Shown piece by piece: positions 42,701 to 52,613 of a stretch of DNA of 64,000 bases (position 1 is the first letter of the stretch; every line of letters starts with the position of its first letter). The DNA comes from Asterias amurensis (Eukaryota; Echinodermata; Asteroidea; Forcipulatida; Asteriidae). A model generated the notes under the pieces. It saw only the letters and a program-made list of their open reading frames with translations. It had not been told where the DNA came from and did not search any database. Position numbers and translations under genes: made by a program. The stretch lies in NCBI RefSeq assembly GCF_032118995.1, contig NC_092651.1, positions 18,770,349 to 18,834,348 of the forward strand. The letters run 5' to 3'.

Positions 42701-44468
42701 TGGTGTTGGGGTTGACACAACTTGAAGGATCAGACTGAAAAATAGCTTGTGGGTCATCATCATCCCAGGAACTGGTGTTGGGGTTAACAGACCTTGAAGG
42801 ATCAGACTGAAAAATAGCTTGTGGGTCATCGTCATCCCTGCAATTGGTGTTGGGGTTGACACACCTTGAAGTATCTGTTACATTTAGAGAGGACATTTGT
42901 TTGCCTCAACACGTCAACCTTGGAAAAACGTCTCAATTGTACAGAACATATAATATTATGAAGACACATAGCATGTTATTCAATTAATATCGATGGAATT
43001 AATACATGACATCATCATTTACTCACCTGGTGCTCAAATAAGGGGCGTGTGATGCCATCATCAGTGTAACGCACACAGTACTTGATTAGTGACTTCCCTG
43101 GAAAATGAAAGGCAAACGGTTGATTAATTTTCATTTCATTTGGGGGGGTGGGGGGGGGGTGGGGGAAACATACAACTTAGTGCCATCTTTAAAACGTGCT
43201 CTTCACGTAATGTGGATCACAATAAGGGTGTGGAACTGTCATTTCGTGTGTCCACAGTACAAAAGTAATGATACTTGTTTAAAGCCATTATACACTTTCG
43301 GTAAACAGTATTGTCCAAGTCCCACACTTCGTGTATCACAACGTATATCTAACATAACAATCCTGTGGAAATTTAGGCTCAATCGGACATCGGAGTCGGG
43401 AGAAAATAACGGGAAAACCCACTCCTGTTTTCGCGCGTTTCGCCGTGTCATGACATGTGTTTATAACAAATCCGTAATTCTCGTTAACGAGAATTTATAT
43501 AGTTTTACCGTTGTCTCAAAAAGTTAAGCATTTCATGGACTCATATTTCAAGAGAAGTCTTTCACCATTACCTTCTGTAATCCCTGTAAATTATTTGTAA
43601 ATCTGTGAACTGTTCCTTTTTTTTATGTACCGAAAGGGTGCAATGGCTTTAATTACCTTTGGTTATGGAGGTGATTACAGCTGGATACCATGACGAGTTT
43701 GGAGGCCACAGTGCCATGACGCTGTCCCCTTCTTCATACTAGAAAGAAGACATAAAAATGATGTCACATATACGTTATTCATCGAACAAAAGTCGATCGG
43801 TTTAGTGGAACATGTCATAAGGGTCGCACTAAACACCGACAACTCACGACCCCTCACGACAACAATATTTCAGTGCACTTTCACAGAACATTTTAACATA
43901 AGTCAAACATTCAATATATATGCACAAGAGTCATATGCACCCAAATCACTTTAAAACTGTGGAAACAATTGTATTTGTAACTGTAGAAAAGGTGTTTGTG
44001 ACCCAGAATTTAGTAACGAACGGCAATATCCGCCATGTTGTCTTTCAACGCACTTGGACGATTCTATGATACCGCAGGGGTGATACAATATGCAACATGA
44101 GTATTTACTCTTGTGAAAAATGTCTTTCATGGAGTTTAAAACTATATTATGTTTTAGTTTCCCCTTTTAACTCCGAATTCCAGAGTGGCGGCTTAGTTAC
44201 TAACAAGAAAGAAACAATCATAAACATAAATTGGTCATGTCCTAAATCATTTCACTATGTGTTTGTTGACAAGTGTAAGGAATTGTTAACTGGTCAAACG
44301 ACTGTATATAGTATAGTGATGAAGTCAGTACAGTAAGGATTTATTTAGGCCTACATCACATGGAAATTTATTTACACTCAGATCACTCACCATTTCTTGT
44401 CTTCTCTCGAGAGCTGCCATGGGTCGAATGGTTGACTCTAGGGTCCTGGTGGATGCAATGCACTCCAT
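39750..44468 (-). CDS. Tudor-like / zinc-finger / tyrosine-recombinase / SANT-like gene, copy B
   Basis: Exons in reading order: 44468-44391 (ATG, 26 codons), 43738-43657, 43097-43027, main exon down to 40865, 40499-40422, 39997-39750 (stop at 39750-39752). All match copy A by sequence and phase. The main exon is open throughout. The acceptor used in copy A is missing here: about 547 bp are lost and sequence from the intron side now joins at about 42880. None of the nearby AG sites I tried keeps the phase from the exon at 43027-43097. Translation could instead start at the internal ATG at 42896. Located in a tandem array with copy A; function unknown, probably nuclear DNA binding. Confidence 0.75.
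40845..42896 (-). CDS. 683-codon ORF: zinc fingers plus tyrosine recombinase domain (main exon, copy B)
   Basis: Order in the protein: three 24-residue repeats around VNPNT and DDDDPQAIFQSDPS (residues ~10-80); a C2H2-like motif CFYC with LPRHLQSRH (~110); a second Cys/His motif CIHCYGYY with LWRHQC (~205); an all-helical stretch; and a C-terminal tyrosine-recombinase domain (~470-660). In the last, box I is RRRQGEVSKMKLEDF, the beta-hairpin lysine lies in GKRGRTVPVLL, box II is TKLRKHVAT and MGHD, and the nucleophile is the Tyr in VHREYYRLPD. Five of the six usual catalytic positions can be matched; the first His of HxxR is Thr. The last codons (KQTRF) are read into the intron past the donor at 40864. 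Confidence 0.85.
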   Translation of the reverse strand: MSSLNVTDTSRCVNPNTNCRDDDDPQAIFQSDPSRSVNPNTSSWDDDDPQAIFQSDPSSCVNPNTSACDDDDPQAMLETAELHQSNEAVGCETNDSSEKCAVTVMQTDNVGRQRKWDKKHYCFYCDEPQAKLPRHLQSRHKEEREVVEIASETDVSARKKLLLYIRNIGNHRHNCQVLREGKGVLIIVYRPNHEASPHAYGPCIHCYGYYVRLDLWRHQCPLKPALPAQTDGSSRRGRVRGRVANKSDLLKPPPAGVSFQLNKVLSSMRRDNVGLIVKNDSLILEVAKREYLRLGHDVTQHGYIRNKLRELGRLVIQLRQNTHQPNASLEVFVHPRHLNDIVKAVHDVAGFSEGKQMYHVPSLALKIGHSIKRCALILQASALEFNLRQKAEQAEQFRQLCEIKWPELVSTHAHRTLYQGKRNKPADLPTNADVVKISSFLHETGNREVQLLHSAKGHEITPAWKKLNEVTLCHLIIFNRRRQGEVSKMKLEDFQKRSSAAIVNGDCVMTDLERHLCKMFKVIEIVGKRGRTVPVLLGTDVMAWLKALVANRNAAGVAQDNIFLFARSCYGGSGHIRGSDCLRAYANQAGLENADSMRSTKLRKHVATVSQILALNEHQLETLADFMGHDLRVHREYYRLPDTVQRVTKLSRLFLSLERGNLVSQHGKSLEELHVTGGKQTRF
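43279..43651. repeat. MITE-1 copy inside an intron of copy B
   Basis: Orthologous to the insertion at 35890-36262: same borders, near-identical sequence, same distance to the neighbouring exon. Confidence 0.85.
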
Positions 44469-45138
44469 GTTTATGATGCGTCCCCATGACAGCTGCAACC
44501 GGCCACGCTACCCGACTCAAATCGAATAAGCTAACCGTCATGCATAAATGAGTTCAGATTTAGAAATGGCCGCCTCTACTACCTACAAGAAGGATACTTC
44601 ATATCAACAGAGGGCGATGTAACCATCCAAGAGTGCTAACCCACCGCTCCGGCAACAGAATTGTGTTAACTCACACATACTCCTCTCGTAAATGACGTAA
44701 ACCGAGGATTAGTCCCAAAAGCTTAGATATCTCAGTGGCGTCCAAACTGGCTATAATGCTGCATTTATCACTATTTTTCAAAGCGAGGACGTCCTCGCTG
44801 TGCTAAAAGTCCTCGATTCGCGAGTGTGTATTCACACCGAAGAGCTCGGTTTGCAGCGATGACAAGTACAAGATTGCAGGATTTTAAAAACCATTTTGTT
44901 GCATTTTCCAATTATTTAAATAAGCACCAATTGTCTGTACTTTGCTTGGAAGTAGAGTGATACCATGAAGTTACTTACTTTTGTCTGACCCTCCCCAGCT
45001 CATACATCCTTTTCTTGGCATCAAGTATCTTGTGCACCTTCTTGAGGTGTTGGGGGAGATGAAGGAATTTTGTTCCCTTAAATGAAAATATGCTTAATTT
45101 CGACCTCTGCTGAAGTTTTACCAAATTGCCATGTGATT

Positions 45139-46008
45139 TAGTTTTCGTGTGATACAAGAATAAATTGCTTGAGCTATGACAATATTGGACTCGTCTTGGG
45201 CTCGTCCAATATTGTCATAGCTCAAGCAATATATTCTTGTATCAAGCTCAAATCAATCCACTATTATATGAATACTCACATCCATTTTGTGTTTATACCA
45301 AAGGTGGATGTCCACCCGCTTTAGTCCTTTGCCGTAGCAGCCAGGGACTGGACAGTCCGCCAACTTTCTCTCGTAAATCTTCTTCTTGCTTCTTTTTGGT
45401 TTGGTTATTGGCTCTCTTTAAATACAAAATTTATTAAGTTTACTGTTAATTATTACTTGTAGGTTATTTGAACTGGATACAATCAAACAAGGCTCGGTCT
45501 ATGTCTGTGTATTTGGAAACAATTAAATATGTGGAATGCTTCTACTTGGTATGTACCATACACTCTAACCTCTAACCTCCATATTCCCTCTTGTGATTTT
45601 TAGAGGATGTACATGTACACTGATGATGAGGGTGGTCTCTAGATGATTGGCTGTGAGATGACTATTTGCTTTTGGTTGTCCATTCCAGTCACATTGTTAT
45701 TATTGTGTACATGTAGGTACAATTAATAAGTGTTGTGTTGTGCGGTTTAATTAAATGTTTGTGTCCTCTTCTGTCATCATCCAAAATAAAAGATCGTAGA
45801 GGCTGTTAAAATGATGAGAATCAATATACTTCTGTCTGTACTTTGCTTGGAAGTACAGTGATACCATGAAGTTACTTACTTTTGTCTACCCTCCCCAGCT
45901 CATACATCCTTTTCTTGGCATCAAGTATCTTGTGCACCTTCTTGAGGTGTTGGGCGAGGTGGAGGAATTTTGTTCCCTTAAATGAAAATATGCTTAATTT
46001 CGACCTCT
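45139..46008. repeat. Truncated third tandem unit C
   Basis: Begins with the same hairpin and runs through the start of the first 358-bp repeat. It then stops at about 46008 within TTAATTTCGACCTCT, where the 187-bp satellite begins. It contains no part of the gene. Confidence 0.85.
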
Positions 46009-47045
46009 CACAGATTTTTTTAATTTTGGCCCAAAAACCCAAACTTACAAAATGCTCAATAAATCTCAAACTTTTGCTCGTTTACCTATCCCACTCTGAC
46101 AAAATGTGCTCAGTAGTCCTTTCTGTGTCATTTGAAACCGTAAAATCACCAAAAATTTGTTGACCCGAAATCTGAAAATTTTGTGATGCCGGCATCACAG
46201 ATTTTTTATAATTTTCGCCCAAAAACCCAAACATACAAAATGTTCAATAAATCTCAAACTTTTGCTCGATTAGCTATCCCACACTGATAAAATGTGTTCA
46301 GTAGTCCTTTCTGTATCAATTGAAACCATAAAATCACCCAAAATTTGTTGACCTGAAATCTGAAAATTTTGTGATGCCGGCATCACAGATTTTTTTAATT
46401 TTGGCCAAAAAACCCAAACATACAAAATGCTCAATAAATCTCAAACTTTTGCTTGATTACCCATCCCTCACTGATAAAATGTGTTCAGTAGTCCTTTCTG
46501 TATCATTTGAAACCATAAAATCACCCAAAATTTGTTGACCCGAAATCTGAAAATTTTGTGATGCCGGCATCACAGATTTTTAAAATTTTGGCCCAAAAAC
46601 CCAAACTTACAAAATGCTCAATAAATCTCAAACTTTTGCTCGATTACCCATTCCACACTGATAAAAAGTGTTCAGTAGTCCTTTCTGATCATTTGAAACC
46701 ATAAAAGCACCCAAAATTTGTTGACCCGAAATCTGAAAATTTTGTGATGCTGGCATCACAGATTTTTTAAATTTTAGCCCAAAAACCCAAACTTCCAAAA
46801 TGCTCAATAAATCTCAAACTTTTGCTTGATTACCCATCCCACACTGATTTAATGTGTTCAGTAGTACTTTCTGTATCATTTGAAACCATAAAATCACCCA
46901 AAATTTGTTGACCCGAAATCTGAAAATTTTGTGATGCCGGCATCACAGATTTTTTATAATTTTGGCCCAAAAACCCAAACTTACAAAATGCTCAATAAAT
47001 CTCAAAATTTTGCTGGTTTACCTATCCCACACTGACAAAATGTGT
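46009..47045. repeat. 187-bp satellite array
   Basis: The phrase CACAGATTTTTT recurs at 46009, 46196, 46384, 46571, 46757 and 46944, a period of 186 to 188 bp, five and a half units. Each unit ends in TTTGTGATGCCGGCATCACA, a small palindrome that spans the unit border. Divergence between units is a few percent by eye. Confidence 0.9.
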
Positions 47046-47109
47046 TAAGTGTGTTATCAAAATGATTAAAGGTAAACTAGATTTAACTTTTTGTTTCTTC
47101 TCATGACAG

Positions 47110-49025
47110 ACGCTTTACATCAACTTATTGGGTGAGGAACATACTTGTCTATGGAACATCGTTGCACCTAACAGCCTCCGCAAGTGCAGAGTTCTTTGCT
47201 GACATTGCACTGTCACCGATGGAAGCAGTCAAGGTGCGCATTCAAACAATGCCAGGATTCACAAACACATTAAGGGAGGTTAAACCAAAGCTTTGGGCCA
47301 TGGAAGGTATTAGAGGATGGCTCATTTAGAATTTTATAATAGTTTTTTTTATATTGGACAAGGGCCAAATCTCATCAAGCTTTTTAGCAGAAAATTGTTG
47401 AACCAGTTTCTTTGCTAAGCAATAGTTATGGGTTGAACCAGTGGCACCACCAGAACATCATGGAATGTTGGCTGGTAACATGTATTTGCTTAGCCTTCTT
47501 TTCTTGTGCTTAGCAGGTTTCTGTGCTTCATGAAATTGGCAATGGCCATACCATTCCAGACCCATAGGCAAGAAAACTTGATTTGTTTTGTTTAGTTTAC
47601 TGTTTGGTGTGTATGATTTGTTTCAAAACTTCGATGCGAGTTTAAAGAATATTTCTAAACCTTTCTCCCATAGATTCTATTAAGGCAAATCCCATACACA
47701 ATGATGAAGTTTGCTTGCTTTGAGAGACATGTAGAGTTCTTGTACAAAAATGTAGTCCCAAAGCCACGCTCCGACTGCTCCAAATCAGAACAGCTTGTGG
47801 TCACCTTCTTAGTCGGTTACATTGGTAAGTGATTTTTTTTTCTTTTTTCGATATCCTGAAATTTTCATTAACACTTAATGTACTAGCTGTCAACTCTTAA
47901 CTTATATAAAATTGTGCAGAGAATAGTCCTAATGCACACAGGGTTGGACAAATCAACCACAAGTTTGAGTCGCCTGCATGTTTTTATTTTCACTAGCTAT
48001 TTGCTGTGTATTGCACAGAGTCCGCAATCCTGTACCAGACTTTGTTCTTACTCGCCTCGTGAACATGTATCGTGTTAGAGTCTAAGGAGGGGAGGGAAGG
48101 GTGGTGCAAGATGCATTTTACTCTTAGTATTAGGTACTTTCTACAAAGTATGACAGGGTTGTGGACCTTGGTTTTTATTGCATGAATGTACCTCACACAC
48201 TTCCTTAGATCCGCTCTTGGGATGGTATTACAGTTTAGTTATCATGTAATGGGTGACTTTCTGTAGAGCCATTCAGCAACACTATTAATGTTGTGTTCCA
48301 TGGGAGTGCTTGAGTCATTGGTGTGTAAGAGTAGAATACCTCCGCTATGAGCAAAATAGTACATATTGTGATGACCTCTTTATGGCTCGACGTTCACCAC
48401 CTATCTGCATCAACATGTTCTTTGTTGATGTTAGATTCAAGTGAAGGTGTCAAGGCATTTGGTCAACTTTGTACGCATGGTGTCATGCTTGTGATGGGGA
48501 CATTAGTTTTTTTCAATTTGTGTTTTTACATTGACATTTAGTGGGAGGGAGTATTTATTCTGTCAGTTTGTTTCATGGTTTAATAAAAAAAATATAGCAA
48601 GGGGTTTCATAAGCCATTTTGAGATATGGTGGACACACTACTATAAGCACTGTATGGTTTGTGTAAATCTGTCTGTATACACCCAAACCACACAGTGCAC
48701 TCCTATAGTGGCCACCATATCTCAAAAAGGTTTATTGCGGCACTGGGCCTTTTACTATTCATTCATTTGAAAATCCTGACATGTATTGTCTCGGTTAGTA
48801 TCCAGACTTGTATTAATAATCCAGATATTCATAATTCAATTCATCCAGTCTCTGCTTGATCTCTTTTCTTGTCCTTATAGGTTTGTGGAAGGGTTTGGTT
48901 GGTACCCTTACTGCTGTACAATGGTTCATCTATGACTCGGTTATAATAAGGTGTACTTCCGTCTGCCCCGCCCACCACCATCAGAGATGCCAGAGAGCCT
49001 CAAGCAGAAGTTGGCTGCCAAATAG
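47110..49025 (+). pseudogene. Decayed mitochondrial phosphate carrier gene (SLC25A3-like), 3' part
   Basis: Three exon remnants match the mitochondrial phosphate carrier, an inner-membrane transporter importing phosphate for ATP synthesis. 47110-47330 has LYINLLGEEHTCLW, then in another frame SASAEFFADIALSPMEAVKV. 47674-47824 has LRQIPYTMMKFACFER and VVPKPRSDCSKSEQLVVTF. 48881-49025 has GTLTAVQWFIYDSV, then in another frame VYFRLPRPPPSEMPESLKQK. GT/AG introns remain, so it is not a processed copy. Damage: a frameshift at about 47155; loss of the usual YKG..PLW stretch after RGW at 47323; the exon for the HPADSVVS region absent; a short in-frame loss in the last exon; and a frameshift near 48950. 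The 5' half is replaced by the satellite. Confidence 0.85.
48615..48728. repeat. Foldback hairpin in the last intron of the SLC25A3-like relic
   Basis: Arms of about 50 bp: TTTTGAGATATGGTGGACAC at the left faces GGCCACCATATCTCAAAA at the right, with CACTGTATGGTTTGTGT mirrored by ACACCCAAACCACACAGTG. Loop of about 14 bp. Confidence 0.8.
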
Positions 49026-50360
49026 GTCAATTTAGAAATCCACATAAACCCAGTTAGATAATAATAAATCAAATTTATTACACATATATTTAACTAGGAA
49101 AAAAAAAAAGACAACAATTACCATCGTTGTTGATATTTTGTTTTGGTTTGTGGGTTTTTAAAACTGAACTTCTCATGAACACATCATTTAAAATAAAAAT
49201 TTAAGACTTAAAGACTGGTTATTTAAAAACAATATTTTGGTTTTCAGTTTATCTCACCCATGATGAAAACAAATTGACAATTGTGATCAATAAAAAGACA
49301 CCTTTTCCATTCTCTGTTGTTAATTCAGACACACATTTGAAAAATGATTTGACATTGACCGTATAGACTGGACCCTAAGTTCCACAGGAATATTTTTTCA
49401 TAGTGATGCTTTGAGTGAGAAAACAAAACCCAAATCCTTCCTTTATTTTTGTCAACTAAGTTGCCGAGCTGTCTTTATGAGATACTGTCAAGAGGGAAGG
49501 TGTGTTCTTCTGAACCTTTGAACTTATTTATTGATGTTATAACAGCTCAACATACCTTTTGTGTTGAATTCATTCTAACAACATTTTAAAGGTATGATTT
49601 TGAAACATTGGAAACACAGGTTGGGCACTCAGAAACCTTTTGCTCCACTAAACCAGAAACATCATATGTGCTTAAGGGTTAGGAGAAGTAGACAATGAAG
49701 TTACCAGAAAGGTCGATTAATGTCAATGATGAAAGCAAACAAATTTCTGCATGAGTGTTTTTCTTTCTTTCATTATTCTCTTTTAAATGTTCACAGGTTT
49801 TTTTATTTTATGCATATCTCTCTTGGGATACACTAAGTGAGAATACTGATCTTTGACAATAACCAAAGGTGTCCAACTAACTTTAATTATTAGCTCTTAT
49901 GTAGAAATCAAAACTTGGAGTTGAACAATAAACAGATTTTCATTATCAATTTGCAGTCGGAGGGTGATCCATTAATCACAATATAAATAACATGAACATG
50001 AATTTAGTATAGCATTGAGACAATTGGAAATTGTCTGTGAAATGAATGGATGTACAAAATAGTATTTTTTTAAGAATGTTAATAGCAGTGTTGTCATTGA
50101 TTGAGATTTTAATGTAATATTTATGATAGACATTAAATTGCACAATATGACTGTGTGAAGGTTCTAGCCATTCATTCAACATATATTTCATAAGAAGTGT
50201 GAATCAATGAACTGACATTATCATGTGTTTTGCAGCAGAGCAAAATAATAAACGAAACTTATGACATCGGTTATCAAAATAAGGTGTTTCTTGTCGGATT
50301 TGAGTTTGTATTAACATGGCTTTACTCCCAATGACCCTGTCCTGGCCTGTTGTAATTCAG
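49026..50360. other. No recognised gene; partial MITE-2
   Basis: Follows the carrier relic. AATAAA-like hexamers near 49191 and 49289 could be its old poly(A) signals. A MITE-2 piece at about 49795-49885 shows TGGGATACACTAAGTGAGAA and AACCAAAGGTGTCCAACT. The rest is AT-rich and unrecognised. Confidence 0.5.
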
Positions 50361-50367
50361 TGCCTAA

Positions 50368-50510
50368 ACGCACTGGACGCTTGTAATTACAAAGTTAAAA
50401 ATTAATTGTCAATATAAAACTTACTTTGCTGTTGATAGTATAAATCATTGTGAGAGACGGCTCTTTCTAAAGTAACAAGGTTTTTGAGAGCGGCAATTTC
50501 TCACTTGTAT
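50368..50510. repeat. Partial MITE-2
   Basis: Shows CGCACTGGACGCTTGTAATT and TTGTGAGAGACGGCTCTTTC with GTAACAAGGTTTTTGAGAGC, the left half of MITE-2 with drift. Confidence 0.5.
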
Positions 50511-50575
50511 ACTAAAAGAGGAATAATTAAGCAACAAAAGTTTCCCCATAACTGCCATATGTGAGGGAAGGCAAT

Positions 50576-50995
50576 AAAAACTAATCTTAACAGCGGTTCG
50601 GAACTTTTCGTGTGCTCTCGCAACATTCCGGCACAGTTCGCGATGATCCCCCACGCAGCAGGTTTGGGGAGTTGTTAAGAGTGGACTAACCACTAGGACC
50701 TGGTTGTTTATATTTTCATGTTTAAAAGATGCAAGCACTGCTTCAGACCTCTTTATCAGGTACATTTGTAGCAGCAGGTTTGGGGAGTTGTTACATAAGA
50801 GTGGACTAACCACTGGGACCTGGTTGTTAATGATTTCATGTCTAAAAGATGCAAGCACTGCTTCAGACCTCTTTATTCAAGTACATTTGTAGCAGCAGGT
50901 TTGGGGAGTTGTTACATTAGAGTGGACTAACCACTAAGACCTGGTTGTAACGCTTGGGTATTCTCCGATGGGCCGAACCGCTGTTGAGTTTAGTA
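50576..50995. repeat. Inverted-end element with internal 118-bp repeats
   Basis: Ends ACTAATCTTAACAGCGGTTC and the complement of ACTAAACTCAACAGCGGTTC face each other. Inside, AGCAGGTTTGGGGAGTTGTT recurs at about 50657, 50773 and 50894 (spacing 116 to 121 bp) with TGCAAGCACTGCTTCAGACC between. Probably a non-autonomous DNA element that amplified its interior; no ORF. Confidence 0.6.
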
Positions 50996-51254
50996 TTAAG
51001 TGCCCTCCATATGTGAGGGTGTGTTAATACGAAGTTTCCACTTTATATGGGGACTCAGGCCTACACAAAGTCCACGCAGTGCTTTTTACAGTATTAAAGA
51101 ATGTGTAAAAGTTTAAGTGCAAAAGATGTAAATGTAGTGAATGCAACTAAGCTGTATGTGTGTGTCTATCCTTACGTTGAGCATGTAGGTCCTAATTACA
51201 ATGGATCCCACAAAAGGCATCTCAATAGGAACAATAAATGATCTCAAGGAAGTT

Positions 51255-51601
51255 TTAAAGCCATTGGACAGTTTTGTCCAAGGCCCACACTTTGTGTTTC
51301 ACAAATTCTATATCAAATAACAAACCTGTGAAAATTTGGGCTTAATCGGTCATCGGAGTCGGGAGAAAATAACAGGAAAACCCACCCTTGTATCCGCGCG
51401 TTTCGCCGTGTCATGACATGTGTTTAAAATAAATCCGTAACGAGAATTGATGTTGTTTTACTGTTTTCTCGAAAAGTAAAGCATTTCATGGAATAACATT
51501 TCAAGAGAAGTATTTCACCACTACCTTCTGTAAACCCTGTCAGTTATTTGTAAATCTGTGAACTTTTTTTTTTCCTGTACCGAAAGGGTTCAATGGCTTT
51601 A
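51255..51601. repeat. MITE-1 copy
   Basis: Starts TTAAAGCCATTGGACAGTTT, ends CGAAAGGGTTCAATGGCTTT plus AA, and shares the CGTTTCGCCGTGTCATGACA block. The palindromic part is shortened compared with the other copies. Confidence 0.8.
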
Positions 51602-52224
51602 AGGGAACAATAGGTGAACAATAGACAGGACCCTTAATATATTTGGAATCAATTTCATAAAGCCGTGTAGCAGAAAGTGCTGCTCAAGGCTTGGTCACAA
51701 AAGACTAGATTTCACCCCCTCCCAAAAAAAGTTAAGCCCCTCCCCGACCGATAACTTGATTGGCACACACCTGGCAAGTGAGGGCGCTCGCGTGGTGAAA
51801 ATAAAGTCAATTAAAGTTTGCTCATTTCTCAAGGTGAATCTGTTATTTTATTCGAACGAATACTGGAATTTAAGCCGTAACCTAAACATTTTTATTAGGT
51901 AATATTAACATTTTATAGCTATAAATGATTGGAAAGCAAACAAACAAAGGATAATGAATTACGAAATTGTTTGAAAATGAGCCGCAAATACCGAGGCTAA
52001 GTGCGAGTTACACGTTTTGCATTAGGTCATTAAATTTACTGTTGAAATACAAAACCATAAATTTAACAATTTTTCTAAAAATTTCGGTTCACTTTTTTGA
52101 ATAACTCGCCCCAAAGATTAGTTCCCCATTGAAACGCACTACGACAGCGGTAATTTTGATGTACAGAAAACAAACATCCCTCAGTAATTTGTAGAGTTGT
52201 TTGCGTACATATCTATACAATTAA
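51602..52224. other. No recognised gene
   Basis: Mixed sequence between two MITEs; short ORFs only and no conserved residues. Confidence 0.5.
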
Positions 52225-52613
52225 AGACATCAGACACTATTGGTAATTTTCAAAGACTAGTCTTGACAGTTGGTGTATCTCAACAAATGCATAAAATAGC
52301 AAACCTGTGAAAATTCGAGCTCAATCTGTCGTCGAAGTTGCAAGATATTAATGAAAGAAAAACACCCTTGTCGCACCATGGTCACACGAAGTTGTGTGCT
52401 ATCAGATGCTTGATTTCGAGACCTCAAATTCTAAATCTGGGGTCTCAAAATCAAATTCGTGGAAAATTACTTCTTTCTCGAAAACGACGTCACTTGGGAG
52501 CTGTTTCTCACAATGTTTTATCACATCAACCTCTCCCCGTTACTCGTAATCAAGAAAGGTTTATTGATAGTAATTATATTTTGAGTAATTACCATAAGTG
52601 CCACTCCCTTTAA
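52225..52613. repeat. MITE-2 copy
   Basis: From TTAAAGACATCAGACACTAT to CATAAGTGCCACTCCCTTTA, with the palindrome TTTCGAGACCTCAAATTCTA and its mirror, in the opposite orientation to the copy at 2434. Confidence 0.8.

Larger units (their letters stand above)
37747..45138. repeat. Large tandem unit B (7.39 kb)
   Basis: Same content and order as unit A with scattered single-base differences. It has three 358-bp repeats instead of five and lacks the 547 bp next to the 5' end of the main exon. The near identity over thousands of bases points to a young duplication or to gene conversion. Confidence 0.9.

Noticed and set aside
29095-45138. Large direct repeats read as LTRs of one giant element
   Set aside because: Both units contain the whole gene and the same internal order, so this is a tandem duplication, not terminal repeats.
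47110-49025. Functional SLC25A3 gene
   Set aside because: Frame changes inside conserved segments, an absent exon and the missing 5' half argue for a relic.
47110-49025. Processed pseudogene
   Set aside because: GT/AG introns of about 345 and 1050 bp separate the conserved pieces and no poly(A) remnant ends it.
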